This document shows positions 37,325-46,409 of a stretch of DNA of 64,000 bases, in pieces; the stretch's first letter is position 1, and the number at the start of each line of letters is the position of its first letter. Source of the stretch: Paracoccaceae bacterium (GTDB lineage: Bacteria > Pseudomonadota > Alphaproteobacteria > Rhodobacterales > Rhodobacteraceae); the NCBI GenBank assembly GCA_024642725.1, contig JAHEAO010000005.1, forward strand, positions 20,544-84,543, written 5' to 3'. The notes under the pieces were generated by a model. That model saw only the letters and a program-made list of their open reading frames with translations. It was not told the origin of the DNA and did not search any database. A program made the position numbers and the translations under genes.

Positions 37325-37609
37325 ATGCCAAAAGTCCATGTGACGGGCTTCCTGCTTTGCCGCAGCCTGGAGGAGTCGGATCGTGCGGCGGCGGCCCTGC
37401 CCGAGCATATCCGCCTGTCCCGTGCCGAACCTGGATGTGAGTTGTTCGAGGTTCTGCGCTCTGCCGCCGATCCTTGCCGTTTTGCACTGCGCGAAACCTT
37501 CCGCACACCTGAAGACTTCGATGCGCATCAGGCCCGGACCCGCGCCAGCGACTGGTGGAAACAGACGCAACACATTCCGCGCGATTTCAAGATCACCGAG
37601 ATCGGCTGA
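37325..37609 (+). CDS. Antibiotic-biosynthesis-monooxygenase (ABM) domain protein, putative quinol monooxygenase
   Basis: 94 residues, one ferredoxin-like ABM domain. The pattern E-P-G-C-E-L-F-E-V near residue 37 and F-R-T-P-E-D-F-D-A-H-Q-A near 61-72 matches YgiN-like proteins. These dimers oxidise quinols or degrade small aromatic compounds. The physiological substrate is unknown. The ATG is four bases after the guaA stop, so it is probably expressed with guaA, though no functional tie is evident. Confidence 0.8.
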   Translation: MPKVHVTGFLLCRSLEESDRAAAALPEHIRLSRAEPGCELFEVLRSAADPCRFALRETFRTPEDFDAHQARTRASDWWKQTQHIPRDFKITEIG

Positions 37610-37762
37610 GGCGAAAGGCGCTCCTCCCCCTGTCGCGATCGTTATTCTATAGCAATCCAAATTTTTTATTGGTTGCCTCGTCTTGCAAATTTCCCGGTCG
37701 AAGGCGACAAGTTCGGATCTTTCCAGGATAGGCCAGAGCCTCCTCTGAGGATCTTTGATACA

Positions 37763-38668
37763 ATGAAATCAGCAGAAATCGGACAGACGCCACACCCGTT
37801 GGCCGAAAGCGACCCAGTCGGGGCTGCGCTGTGGATGATCGGAGCGATCGTTTCGTTCACCTCGATGGCAGTGGCAGGTCGGGCGGTGTCCTTCGAACTC
37901 GATACGTTCGAGATCATGATGTATCGGTCGTTCCTCGGTGTCGGCGTCGTACTGTCTGTCACGGTTCTGAGCGGTCGGACGCGGGAGATCACAAGACGCA
38001 GCCTGGGCGTGCATTTTGTACGGAATATCAGCCATTTCGCCGGGCAGAATTTCTGGTTCTACGCGATAACAGTGATTCCGCTGGCTCAGGTATTCGCATT
38101 GGAGTTCACCACGCCGATCTGGGCGACGCTTTTGGCTGTTATCGTGTTGGGCGAGAACCTGACCCGGACCCGTCTTATTGCTTCCTTTGTCGGTTTCATC
38201 GGCATTCTCATCGTCACCCGCCCCTGGGCCAGCGGCATCAGCCCGGGCATCGTCACGGCGGCACTGGCAGCCATCGGCTTTGCGGGATCGGCCGTTTATA
38301 CGCGGCTTCTGACTCGCACCGAGACCATCCTTTGCATCCTGTTCTGGCTGACCGTCATGCAGGCGGTCTTCGGGATCATCTGCGCCGGATATGACGGAGA
38401 TATCGCGACGCCATCAGCCCAGAGCCTGCCATGGATCGTTCTGATCGGTTTCGCCGGGCTGGTTGCGCATTTCTGCCTGACAAAAGCTCTGTCGCTGGCA
38501 CCTGCCGCTGTCGTGACGCCAATTGACTTTGCACGCCTGCCGGTCATCGCGATTGTCGGCTCACTACTTTATGGCGAATCCATTCAGATGGCGACCCTGT
38601 TGGGAGCGTTGCTGATCTTTGCGTCGAACTACTTCAATATTCTGAACGAAACACGCCGAAAACGGTGA
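37763..38668 (+). CDS. EamA/DMT-family transporter
   Basis: 301 residues from the ATG at 37763. A TTG at 37673 would add 30 residues with no family similarity. Ten hydrophobic helices occur in two EamA repeats (about 28-150 and 160-295). Recognisable features are M-Y-R-S-F-L-G near 50 and the P-I-D-F-A-R-L-P segment late in the second repeat. It is an inner-membrane drug/metabolite-type exporter of unknown substrate, closer to the RhaT/YdcZ-like S-adenosylmethionine-transporter group in general look, but this cannot be decided. It ends 124 bases before a porin gene. Confidence 0.87.
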   Translation: MKSAEIGQTPHPLAESDPVGAALWMIGAIVSFTSMAVAGRAVSFELDTFEIMMYRSFLGVGVVLSVTVLSGRTREITRRSLGVHFVRNISHFAGQNFWFYAITVIPLAQVFALEFTTPIWATLLAVIVLGENLTRTRLIASFVGFIGILIVTRPWASGISPGIVTAALAAIGFAGSAVYTRLLTRTETILCILFWLTVMQAVFGIICAGYDGDIATPSAQSLPWIVLIGFAGLVAHFCLTKALSLAPAAVVTPIDFARLPVIAIVGSLLYGESIQMATLLGALLIFASNYFNILNETRRKR

Positions 38669-38792
38669 CTTCGTGCAACGCTGAGGTGAATTCTGCTGCT
38701 CTGCTAGGCATTACGTTGGGTAGTCGTTGCTCGATTTCTGATCGAAATGCTAATTTCCCTGCCAACTAACAATCAGTCAACGGGAAGTGAGA

Positions 38793-39899
38793 ATGAGAAA
38801 TCTGGTTATTGCGGCAGGTGTGCTTGCAGGAGGGGCTACTGCTGCGGTTTCAGGTGGGATCGACAGATCGGGCCAGAACCTAAACATCATTTTCGAGCCG
38901 GGCAACTATGCCGAATTTTCCTACGGGCGGGTCAAGCCCGAGGTTAGCGGTTCGCAGATCCTGCCCTTAGGACCATTCCCGGCAGGCGCGAAGTCTGGCG
39001 ATATGAGCGGCGACTATTCTACCTTTTCTTTTGGCATCAAGGTCGAAGTCAATGACAAGATTGATCTGGCGTTCATCATCGACCAGCCAATTGGCGCTGA
39101 TGTGAACTATCCTGCCGACACTGGATATGCTTACGGCGGTTCGACCGCGACGCTGGACAACACCGCGATGAGCGCGGTTCTGCGCTACAAGATCGACAAC
39201 AACTTCAGCGTTCTGGGCGGGTTGCGACTAAGTTCTTTGGCTGGCGAAGTAGCGCTGTTTAACGGCTATACGCTGGATGCTCAAAAAGACCTGCAAATGG
39301 GCTACATTCTTGGCGCCGCCTACGAGCGCCCGGATATCGCCATGCGGGTTTCGTTGACCTACAATTCGGCAATCACCCATGAACTTGATACGGTCGAGTT
39401 CGGTTTTCCTTCGACGCCGTTTGAAACGACAATCCCGCAGTCGCTTACGTTGGATGCGCAGACGGGTATTGCCGCCGACACGCTGCTGTTCGGGTCTATA
39501 CGCTGGGTCGACTGGAGCGAGTTTGACGTGGCCCCGGCCCTTTATGTGGCTGCAGTCGGCGAGCCACTGGTCTATTATCAATCCGACACCATCACTTATA
39601 CTGCAGGGCTGGGGCGGCGATTTACCGACAATTGGTCGGGCGCCTTCACTCTGGGATATGAGGATCAAAACAACAACCTGACGGGTAACCTCGGGCCGAC
39701 GGACGGCGTCATGTTCGCGGGTCTTGGACTGACGTACACCATCGACCGGGTCAAGATCTCAGGCGGGGTACGCTATTTCAAACTGGGCGACGCGCAGTCG
39801 CGCGCCCCGTCGCCCCCCTATCCGCCGAATACGCCCTTCGGCGACTTCACGGACAACAGCGGCTATGCTTTCGGCCTGAAGGTCGGCTACAGCTTCTGA
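38793..39899 (+). CDS. FadL/OmpP1-type outer-membrane transport protein
   Basis: 368 residues from the ATG at 38793 (GGGAAGTGAG upstream; a GTG two codons earlier is possible). It has a signal peptide cleaved near A-T-A-A-V-S-G. Alternating beta-strands run throughout and the last residue is Phe, as required for barrel insertion. The pattern (Y-A-E-F-S-Y-G, R-Y-K-I-D-N-N-F-S-V-L-G-G-L-R, Y-x-x-S-Y-x-like repeats) fits the FadL/TodX family, which takes up hydrophobic compounds such as fatty acids. A strong terminator follows 22 bases after the stop, so this is a single-gene or last-gene unit. Confidence 0.85.
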   Translation: MRNLVIAAGVLAGGATAAVSGGIDRSGQNLNIIFEPGNYAEFSYGRVKPEVSGSQILPLGPFPAGAKSGDMSGDYSTFSFGIKVEVNDKIDLAFIIDQPIGADVNYPADTGYAYGGSTATLDNTAMSAVLRYKIDNNFSVLGGLRLSSLAGEVALFNGYTLDAQKDLQMGYILGAAYERPDIAMRVSLTYNSAITHELDTVEFGFPSTPFETTIPQSLTLDAQTGIAADTLLFGSIRWVDWSEFDVAPALYVAAVGEPLVYYQSDTITYTAGLGRRFTDNWSGAFTLGYEDQNNNLTGNLGPTDGVMFAGLGLTYTIDRVKISGGVRYFKLGDAQSRAPSPPYPPNTPFGDFTDNSGYAFGLKVGYSF

Positions 39900-39920
39900 T
39901 CCGACCAGGATTCCGGACAA

Positions 39921-39953
39921 AGGCCCCGCTTGATCCAAGCGGGGCCTTTTTTG
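39921..39953 (+). terminator. Intrinsic terminator after the FadL-type gene
   Basis: A perfect 11-bp stem AGGCCCCGCTT/AAGCGGGGCCT (39921-39931 with 39937-39947), a 5-base loop and a run of six T on the plus strand. This is the clearest plus-strand terminator in the window. Confidence 0.93.
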
Positions 39954-40006
39954 ATACGCAATTTCCGGGTCGCAGTCGTTCATGCCTCCTGCTAGGGCTT
40001 TGCGTC

Positions 40007-40912
40007 ATGAACGCGCAAATGACCATACCGGCCCGGGCATGGGCAGAGATCCTGATGCTTTCGCTCATCTGGGGCGCTTCGTTTCTGGCGATCAGTTTCG
40101 CGCTGCGTGAGATTGGCGTATTCACAATTGTGACGATGCGCGTGCTTGGGGCGGCCATGGTGCTTTGGGTCTATGTGCTGGCGCGCGGTCTGGCCTTGCC
40201 TAGAGAGCCCCGAATCTGGGGCGCATTTCTGGTTCTGGGTCTCTTGAACAACGTCGCCCCGTTTTGCCTGATCGTCTGGGGGCAGCAAAATATCCCGTCC
40301 GGTCTGACTGCTATCCTGAATGCATCGACAGCCATCTTCGGCGTTATCGTGGCGGCGGCCGTCTTTGCCGACGAGCGGCTGACGCCGCGCAAGGCTCTTG
40401 GCGTGTCGCTGGGGTTTATGGGTGTCGCCGTCGCAATCGGGATTTCGTCACTGAAATCGTTTGATCTGCGGTCGCTCTCTCAACTCGCTATCATCGGGTC
40501 GTCAATGAGCTACGCCATCTCCGGCGCCTTCGCTCGAAAGACCCTGACCGGCTTGCCACCGCAGGTTGCGGCAGCAGGCATGACGACTTGCGCCACAGTC
40601 CTGATGTTGCCGGTCGCCTATCTGACCGAAGGCATGCCGACGCTCGACTATTCCGCCGCAACATGGGCCGCACTGACACATCTTGCGATCATCGCGACCG
40701 CACTGGCGTATCTGCTTTACTACAGGGTTCTGGCGGTCGCCGGGTCCGGGAATCTGATGCTGGTTACACTCCTGGTCGCGCCGGTCGCGATTGTCCTTGG
40801 CGCAGTCATACTGAGCGAGGATTTGCGCCCCGCAGCTTATCTGGGTTTTGCGCTTCTTGCACTGGGGCTGGTAGTTCTGGATGGCCGGCTGCTGGGACGC
40901 GCCAGGCGCTAG
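40007..40912 (+). CDS. EamA/DMT-family transporter
   Basis: 301 residues with ten predicted helices in two EamA repeats. Motifs include the N-terminal L-S-L-I-W-G-A-S-F-L-A-I near residue 18, P-F-C-L-I-V-W-G-Q around 82-90, I-L-N-A-S-T-A-I-F-G and A-L-A-Y-L-L-Y-Y late in the chain, the typical signature of RhtA/YdcZ-like exporters. Substrate unknown (amino acids or metabolites in characterised relatives). It is separated from the upstream FadL gene by a terminator, so it has its own promoter in the short 54-base gap, and is followed after 70 bases by the P-loop gene. Confidence 0.88.
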   Translation: MNAQMTIPARAWAEILMLSLIWGASFLAISFALREIGVFTIVTMRVLGAAMVLWVYVLARGLALPREPRIWGAFLVLGLLNNVAPFCLIVWGQQNIPSGLTAILNASTAIFGVIVAAAVFADERLTPRKALGVSLGFMGVAVAIGISSLKSFDLRSLSQLAIIGSSMSYAISGAFARKTLTGLPPQVAAAGMTTCATVLMLPVAYLTEGMPTLDYSAATWAALTHLAIIATALAYLLYYRVLAVAGSGNLMLVTLLVAPVAIVLGAVILSEDLRPAAYLGFALLALGLVVLDGRLLGRARR

Positions 40913-40924
40913 GCCAATTTCCCC

Positions 40925-40966
40925 CTACCAAGCCGGGCTTTCTGCCGCTACCAAGTGGCCGGGCTT
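40925..40966 (+). promoter_or_regulatory. Imperfect direct repeat and hairpin in the leader of the P-loop/metA unit
   Basis: Two copies of CTACCAAG...CCGGGCTT occur at 40925-40940 and 40948-40966. The second has three extra bases (TGG). AAGCC-GG of the first copy can pair with CC-g-GGCTT of the second, giving a bulged stem just before the start codon at 40983. No known methionine riboswitch consensus is recognisable. Confidence 0.4.
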
Positions 40967-40982
40967 AGGATGGAAACGGGCA

Positions 40983-41852
40983 ATGATCTACAAGACGGCG
41001 AAAGACTGGCGCACTGCCGACCGTAAGCGGGTCCTGCTGTTCGGCATGTCGGGACTGGGCAAGACCCATCTTTCGAACATGCTGCGGGCGTCGGGAAACT
41101 GGTTTCACTACTCGATCGATTACCGCATCGGCACGCGATACATGGGCGAGCACATCGCGGATAACTTCAAGCGCGAAGCCATGAAGAATCCGTTCCTGCG
41201 GGATCTGCTTCGGTCGGACTCCATCTATGTCGCATCGAACATCACTTTCAACAACCTCGCACCGCTATCCACCTATCTGGGCAAGCCCGGGGATCTGGAA
41301 AAGGGCGGACTGCCTTACGCGGAATACCTGAGGCGACAACAGCAGCACCGCGTCGCAGAAGTCGCGTCGCTGCTGGACACCATCCCTTTCATCGAACGCG
41401 CCAAGGATCTTTATGATTACGACAATTTCGTCTGCGACAGTGGTGGTTCGATCTGCGAGGTCGTGGATGCCGAGGACCCGGGCGATCCGGTGATGACCGC
41501 GTTGGCTGACAATTTGCTTCTTGTCTGGATCAAGGGGTCAGCGGCGCATACTGAAGAGTTGATCCGGCGCTTTGACAAATCACCCAAGCCGATGTGCTAC
41601 AGTCACGATTTCCTGGATCGTGTCTGGGAAGAATATCTAAGCCAGAACAATCTTCTGGAAAACGATGTTGACCCGGATGACTTTGTACGCTGGGCCTATT
41701 CCCAGGCGTTGGAACACCGCCAGCCACGGTATGCTGCAATGGCGGATTGGGGCGTAACGGTAACGGCGGAGGATGTGGCGAAAGTGACCTCTCCGGCCGT
41801 CTTTGACGATCTGATTGCAGACGCCCTTGAGAAGCTTTGTGACCAAAACTAA
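40983..41852 (+). CDS. Orphan P-loop ATPase/kinase-like protein upstream of metA
   Basis: 289 residues, soluble. Walker A G-M-S-G-L-G-K-T is at 21-28, preceded by beta-strand R-V-L-L-F. A Walker-B-like V-C-D-S-G-G-S lies near 150-156. The region between resembles the lid or substrate part of nucleoside-kinase-like folds (Y-R-I-G-T-R-Y-M-G-E-H-I). I do not recognise a named function. Homologues placed next to metA in Rhodobacterales are, as I recall, simply called ATPase. Only 28 bases separate it from metA, so co-transcription is likely and a link to methionine or homoserine metabolism is inferred. A start at 40983 is preferred because the earlier frame overlaps the EamA gene. Confidence 0.75.
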   Translation: MIYKTAKDWRTADRKRVLLFGMSGLGKTHLSNMLRASGNWFHYSIDYRIGTRYMGEHIADNFKREAMKNPFLRDLLRSDSIYVASNITFNNLAPLSTYLGKPGDLEKGGLPYAEYLRRQQQHRVAEVASLLDTIPFIERAKDLYDYDNFVCDSGGSICEVVDAEDPGDPVMTALADNLLLVWIKGSAAHTEELIRRFDKSPKPMCYSHDFLDRVWEEYLSQNNLLENDVDPDDFVRWAYSQALEHRQPRYAAMADWGVTVTAEDVAKVTSPAVFDDLIADALEKLCDQN

Positions 41853-41880
41853 CTAACAGCCCCCAAGGATTGAACCGAAT

Positions 41881-42798
41881 ATGCCCATTACCCTGCCCGA
41901 AAACCTTCCCGCCTTCGACGTGCTGACGCGCGAGGGTGTGAACGTGATGTCGGAGACGCGCGCGGCGCGGCAGGACATCCGGCCGCTTCACATCGGGCTT
42001 CTGAACCTGATGCCGAAGAAGATCCAGACCGAAAATCAGTTTGCCCGGCTGATCGGCGCAACGCCGCTCCAGATCGAGCTGACCCTGATCCGGATGAGCG
42101 AGCATCAGACCAAGACGACAGCCGCCGAACACATGGAAGAATTCTACAGGCCCTTTCAAGAGGTCAAGGACGAGAAACTTGACGGGCTGATCATCACCGG
42201 GGCCCCGATAGAACACCTGCCCTTCGAAGAAGTCACCTATTGGGACGAACTGCTGGAGGTCATGGATTGGACGCAGAGCAATGTTCATTCCACCTTCGGC
42301 GTTTGCTGGGGCGGGATGGCGATGGCCTGGCATTTCCACGGTATTCGCAAGCATATGCTGCCGCACAAGTCTTTTGGCTGCTTCCGGCATCAGAACATGG
42401 CGCCCTCTTCGCCCTATTTACGGGGCTTCTCGGACGATTGCGTCATCCCGGTCAGTCGTTGGACCGAGGTTCGACAGGATGAGATTGACGCAGTACCCGA
42501 GTTGACAACATTGCTGGGATCAGAAGAGGCCGGGCCTTGTCTGGTCGAGGATACCGACCACCGGGCGCTCTATATCTTCAACCATTTTGAATATGACAGC
42601 GGCACGCTCAAAGAAGAATACGACCGCGACATCAGCAATGGCATCTCGATCAACGTGCCACAGAATTATTACCCGAATGACGATCCGTCGATGACGCCGC
42701 AGAACCGGTGGAGAAGTCACGCGCATCTGCTCTATGGCAACTGGATTAATGAAATCTACCAGTCCACGCCATTCGACATGGCCCAAATTGGGTGTTGA
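41881..42798 (+). CDS. metA: MetA homoserine O-acyltransferase, predicted acetyl-CoA specific
   Basis: 305 residues, the normal MetA length. The catalytic Cys142 is in F-G-V-C-W-G-G, followed by the late His/Glu pair region F-N-H-F-E-Y-D. Residue 111 is Glu (G-A-P-I-E). In characterised MetA enzymes Gly111 goes with succinyl-CoA and Glu111 with acetyl-CoA, so the product is predicted to be O-acetylhomoserine, though older naming is homoserine O-succinyltransferase. It is encoded 28 bases after the P-loop gene and overlaps the possible starts of the next hydrolase gene. No SAM riboswitch was recognised. Confidence 0.95.
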   Translation: MPITLPENLPAFDVLTREGVNVMSETRAARQDIRPLHIGLLNLMPKKIQTENQFARLIGATPLQIELTLIRMSEHQTKTTAAEHMEEFYRPFQEVKDEKLDGLIITGAPIEHLPFEEVTYWDELLEVMDWTQSNVHSTFGVCWGGMAMAWHFHGIRKHMLPHKSFGCFRHQNMAPSSPYLRGFSDDCVIPVSRWTEVRQDEIDAVPELTTLLGSEEAGPCLVEDTDHRALYIFNHFEYDSGTLKEEYDRDISNGISINVPQNYYPNDDPSMTPQNRWRSHAHLLYGNWINEIYQSTPFDMAQIGC

Positions 42799-43750
42799 GA
42801 CCGGAGTAATCGCCGTCCTCGTGCTGCTGCTCGCGGCCCTAGTCACGCATTTAAGGGCAAACCGGCGCGAACGCGCCGCCGCAGCGGACTTTCCACCGGA
42901 AGGCCAGTTTCTGGATGTTCAGGGCACCCGGATGCATGCGGTCGTCGCGGGATCCGGCCCTGATGTCGTGCTGATCCACGGGTCATCCGGGTCGGTGCGC
43001 GATTTTACATTCTCGCTGATGCCCGCCTTGGCGAAGCATTACAGGGTCATTGCCATAGACCGCCCCGGCATGGGCTGGAGCGACCTGCATCAGGGCGGCG
43101 AAACCCTGGCCATCCAGGCGCGGCTCTTGCAGGCGACGGCCGAAGCCTTGGGCGCCAGCAAACCAATCGTTGTGGGACAAAGCTACGGTGGCGCGGTCGC
43201 ACTGGCATGGGCGCTGGACTTCCCCCAGAACATCGCCGCGCTTGTCACGATATCAGCGCCTTCGCATCCATGGACGACCGGCCTTGGCGCATACTACACG
43301 GTTCTGTCGCACCCGCTTGGCCAAGCCGTTGCGGTGCCTTTGCTGACGGCCTTCGCACCCGACCAGAAGGTCAATGCGGAGGTAGAGGCCGTTTTTCGGC
43401 CACAGCCGGCCCCGACCGGCTACGCCCGGCATTTCGCACCGGCATTGTCGCTTCGTCGGCGATCGATGCGTGCGAATGCCCGGATGCGCAGGGGATTGCA
43501 TTCCGAAATCGCGGAAATGGTCCCCAGGTACAACGAGATTTCAGTGCCAGTGGAAATCATCCATGGCACCGAAGATGTGACGGTTCTAGCGGGCATTCAT
43601 TCCGCAAAGCTTGCCGACGATATCGAAGGGGCGAATATGACTTTGCTGCCTGGCATTGGTCATATGCCGCATCATGTCGCCATGCCGGACGTCATCGCGG
43701 CGATCAATCGGGCGGCGGAACGCGCCGCATTGCGTGGCGCGGGCAAATAG
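42734..43750 (+). CDS. Alpha/beta-hydrolase with N-terminal membrane helix
   Basis: Up to 338 residues. The start is uncertain: ATG at 42734 or 42749 (inside metA), or TTG at 42788, which would begin right before the hydrophobic helix [13 protein letters not shown]. The catalytic triad is visible (numbered from 42734): Ser150 in G-Q-S-Y-G-G, an Asp in H-G-T-E-D-V, and a His in [14 protein letters not shown] forms the oxyanion region. It is a membrane-attached esterase, lipase or related hydrolase of unknown substrate. The overlap with metA suggests co-transcription. Confidence 0.85.
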   Translation: MATGLMKSTSPRHSTWPKLGVETGVIAVLVLLLAALVTHLRANRRERAAAADFPPEGQFLDVQGTRMHAVVAGSGPDVVLIHGSSGSVRDFTFSLMPALAKHYRVIAIDRPGMGWSDLHQGGETLAIQARLLQATAEALGASKPIVVGQSYGGAVALAWALDFPQNIAALVTISAPSHPWTTGLGAYYTVLSHPLGQAVAVPLLTAFAPDQKVNAEVEAVFRPQPAPTGYARHFAPALSLRRRSMRANARMRRGLHSEIAEMVPRYNEISVPVEIIHGTEDVTVLAGIHSAKLADDIEGANMTLLPGIGHMPHHVAMPDVIAAINRAAERAALRGAGK

Positions 43751-43786
43751 CGATACTAGCGGAACAGTTGAGGAAAGGTTGGTCCG

Positions 43787-44656
43787 ATGTCGCTGCCCTT
43801 TGATGGTGCAATCACCGAATTCTACGAAAAGGAAGTTCCCGAAGAAGTGCGGCAGGCCATCTCCGAAGGCAGCAAGAAAGACATCCTGTCAGACAGTTAC
43901 CCCTACGAAAAGCGGCTCGACAAGGACGACTACAAGAAGGTCATGGACGGGCTTCAGGAACAATTGGTCCGGCTTCAGGCCGATGTCGCTGAAACCGGCA
44001 AGCGCGTCGTAGTCGTTTTCGAAGGTCGCGATGCAGCCGGCAAGGGCGGCACGATCAAGGCGATGACCGAAAACCTGAACCCGCGCATCGCGCGCGTTGT
44101 TGCGTTGTCCAAGCCTTCCGATACCGAGGCCGGCCAATGGTATTTCCAGCGCTATGTGGAAGAACTGCCAACCTCGGGCGAGATCGTGCTTTTCGACCGC
44201 AGCTGGTACAACCGCGGCGTTGTCGAGCACGTCTTCGGGTTTTGCACCCCGGAGCAGCGCGAGAGGTTCTTTCACCAGCTTCCCGAGTTTGAAGAAATGC
44301 TGGTGAATGAAGGTATCACGCTGGTCAAGCTTTGGCTGAACGTCGGTCGCGCCGAACAGTTGCGCCGCTTCCTGGCACGCGAGACCGATCCCCTCAAGCA
44401 ATGGAAGCTGAGCTGGATCGACGTCGAGGGCCTTAAGAAATGGGACGCCTATTCCGATGCCATTGCCGAAACCTTCGAGCGATCACACACACCCTTCGCT
44501 CCATGGACGGTCATCCGCTCTGACGACAAGTCGCGCGCGCGGATTGCCGCCATCCAGACTGTCCTATCAAGCATTGAATTTTCTGGGAAAAACCCCAAAT
44601 CCATAGCACCTGCCGACAGCAAGATCTGTGGAGGACCAGACATCTGGGATGTCTAA
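43787..44656 (+). CDS. ppk2: Polyphosphate kinase 2 family protein
   Basis: 289 residues. The PPK2 core is complete: Walker [10 protein letters not shown] at 80-88, lid-type [13 protein letters not shown] near 95-115, W-Y-F-Q-R-Y at ~117-122, and Walker [11 protein letters not shown]. One PPK2 domain of this length corresponds to class I, which phosphorylates nucleoside diphosphates with polyphosphate (often making GTP or ATP). The 3' end overlaps the start of a TetR-type regulator gene, suggesting joint expression. Confidence 0.94.
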   Translation: MSLPFDGAITEFYEKEVPEEVRQAISEGSKKDILSDSYPYEKRLDKDDYKKVMDGLQEQLVRLQADVAETGKRVVVVFEGRDAAGKGGTIKAMTENLNPRIARVVALSKPSDTEAGQWYFQRYVEELPTSGEIVLFDRSWYNRGVVEHVFGFCTPEQRERFFHQLPEFEEMLVNEGITLVKLWLNVGRAEQLRRFLARETDPLKQWKLSWIDVEGLKKWDAYSDAIAETFERSHTPFAPWTVIRSDDKSRARIAAIQTVLSSIEFSGKNPKSIAPADSKICGGPDIWDV

Positions 44657-45266
44657 ACGCGGCTATCATCACGGCAACCTGCGACAGGCGCTGGTCGATG
44701 CCGCCCTGACTCTCATCGAGGAAAAAGGGCCGACCGGCTTCACCTTGTCGGAAGCTGCGAAACAGGCTGGCGTGACCCCAGCTGCGGTTTACCGTCATTT
44801 CGAGGGCCGCGAGGACCTGATCGCCGAAGCCGCGCGGCAAGGCTATGAGGTTTTTGCGGATTTGATGGACTACGCCTACAAGAAGGGCCAGCCCTCGGCG
44901 CTTGCGTCATTCGAATCGACCGGCCGGGCCTATCTCGCCTTCGCCAGAAAATATCCGGGACACTATGTTGCAATGTTCGAAAGCGGAATTTCTGTAAACC
45001 GGACACCGGAACTGGCGATGCTCTCGGGGCGAGCACTGGGTGTGCTGGAACGGGCGGCAATCGAGTTATCGGCCCATATTCCTCCCGACAGGCGACCGCC
45101 AGCGCAGATGGTTTCTGCGCATATCTGGGCGATGTGTCACGGAGTGGTAGAACTATTCGCCCGCGGATCACCGGGGACAAAATCACCGTTCCCGCCGGAG
45201 GACTTGCTTGAATCCGGAATCGGGGTCTATTTGCGCGGGCTTGGTTTGGTGCCGCCAGACGCTTGA
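44649..45266 (+). CDS. TetR/AcrR-family transcriptional regulator
   Basis: 205 residues from the ATG at 44649, which lies inside the end of the PPK2 gene. GGAGGA stands 14 bases upstream. The HTH at ~10-55 has [24 protein letters not shown], then A-A-V-Y-R-H-F. The C-terminal part has the TetR_C_33-like ligand domain. The regulated genes are not evident. Overlap with ppk2 makes autoregulation of that unit a reasonable guess. It ends eight bases from a convergent membrane-protein gene. Confidence 0.88.
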   Translation: MSKRGYHHGNLRQALVDAALTLIEEKGPTGFTLSEAAKQAGVTPAAVYRHFEGREDLIAEAARQGYEVFADLMDYAYKKGQPSALASFESTGRAYLAFARKYPGHYVAMFESGISVNRTPELAMLSGRALGVLERAAIELSAHIPPDRRPPAQMVSAHIWAMCHGVVELFARGSPGTKSPFPPEDLLESGIGVYLRGLGLVPPDA

Positions 45267-45273
45267 TCCGGGG

Positions 45274-46278
45274 TCAGGCGGCGCGGCCAATCGGATGAAA
45301 ACACAGGACCTTGATCAAACGGAGGCAACGGTCACGAACCGTGCTTTGCGTCCAGTTGGCGATACGCCCGATCAGAAGCACGAAGGCGAGACCGAAGCCG
45401 AGCGCCGCCAACATGCCGAAGAAGACGATTCCAAGTCCGGTTGCCGCGACGATGCCAATGGTTTGCACGCTCGCAAGAGGACCGATCAGCTGCCCCTCTA
45501 GATCCGGGAAAAGGGACAGCAGCACCAACAAGGCAACATGCATTGTCGCGCCGAGAAGAAAGGCACCCGGCAGTACAGTCGCGACCAGATAGGCAAAACG
45601 TTCTTGCGCAATCACGGTAATCGCGACGGACTCATCCTCCTCCGGCAGAAACTCGAGCCAGGGGTCCTCGTCCTCGACATGGACGTAGAGGACATAGAGC
45701 GTTGTCGCCGCGAGGACCGCGGACATGCAAATAATCGTGGTTTGCGGGTCCGGAGAGAAGATTCCAAAACCTGCGAAACTGAGGCTCATCGCAAGGATGA
45801 TCAGCGCACGATCCGGGAGTCCCATGATTCGCAGCGAATAGAATGCCAGTTCACTGGCAATGTCGGTGCCGTTCTCAGCCAGACGTATCTTGAGCTTGTT
45901 CAGGCTGTAGATGACCGGAACCAGCAGCGTTGCAATGAACAGAAAGACGAACCGCGACAGCCCACCGCCCGCCAGAGGTGTCACCAGCGTAACCTGGATG
46001 ATCACACCAAGAGCGAAGCCCAGAACGAACTTTACCAGCACATTACGCATTGGAATACGGGAGATCACCGCGCCAACCGGATCTGCAAGAACCAATCCCA
46101 GAAAAAGACCGGAGGCAACATTGTATCGCCAGAGATCTACTCCAGGCAGATAAATATGATTGGAAATCAGATCGATAAGCAGGCTGGCCAGCGTATGGCT
46201 CAGCAAAAGAGCCAGCATCACGCTGCTGAAGTAACCCGACAGTGGATCGGTCTTGGTTGCGGGGCTTTGAGTTGTCAC
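45274..46278 (-). CDS. Polytopic membrane protein of unknown function
   Basis: 334 residues from a GTG at 46278. TTG codons at 46308 and 46332 are alternatives, and none has a strong ribosome site. Eight or nine hydrophobic helices are seen (approximately 15-35, 50-75, 80-105, 110-130, 165-180, 185-205, 230-265 and 275-315), with an acidic loop H-V-E-D-E-D-P-W-L-E-F-L-P-E-E-D-E-S between helices 6 and 7. No transporter or enzyme signature is recognised. It lies downstream of rplM-rpsI on the same strand but behind that operon's terminator, so it is either read through or separately promoted. Confidence 0.68.
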   Translation of the reverse strand: MTTQSPATKTDPLSGYFSSVMLALLLSHTLASLLIDLISNHIYLPGVDLWRYNVASGLFLGLVLADPVGAVISRIPMRNVLVKFVLGFALGVIIQVTLVTPLAGGGLSRFVFLFIATLLVPVIYSLNKLKIRLAENGTDIASELAFYSLRIMGLPDRALIILAMSLSFAGFGIFSPDPQTTIICMSAVLAATTLYVLYVHVEDEDPWLEFLPEEDESVAITVIAQERFAYLVATVLPGAFLLGATMHVALLVLLSLFPDLEGQLIGPLASVQTIGIVAATGLGIVFFGMLAALGFGLAFVLLIGRIANWTQSTVRDRCLRLIKVLCFHPIGRAA

Positions 46279-46351
46279 TTTTTTCCATTCCCAGGTCGTC
46301 TTGCCCAACCTGATAAATGGAAATTGGGCCAAGAAATGGCCGAGTCTGCGG

Positions 46352-46387
46352 CAAAAAACAAAAAGGCCGCCAACAATGGCGGCCTTT
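46352..46387 (-). terminator. Intrinsic terminator of the rplM-rpsI operon
   Basis: On the minus strand a perfect 10-bp stem AAAGGCCGCC/GGCGGCCTTT (46378-46387 with 46362-46371, 6-base loop) is followed by T-T-G-T-T-T-T-T-T-G. It sits 23 bases past the rpsI stop. Confidence 0.93.
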
Positions 46388-46409
46388 GAGTTGGATTGTT
46401 TCTGTAAGC

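Noticed and set aside
40913..41880. A SAM-II or SAM/SAH riboswitch upstream of metA
   Set aside because: The leader of the P-loop gene and the 28-base gap before metA lack the conserved elements of these riboswitches as I know them. Only a direct repeat and a bulged stem are visible.
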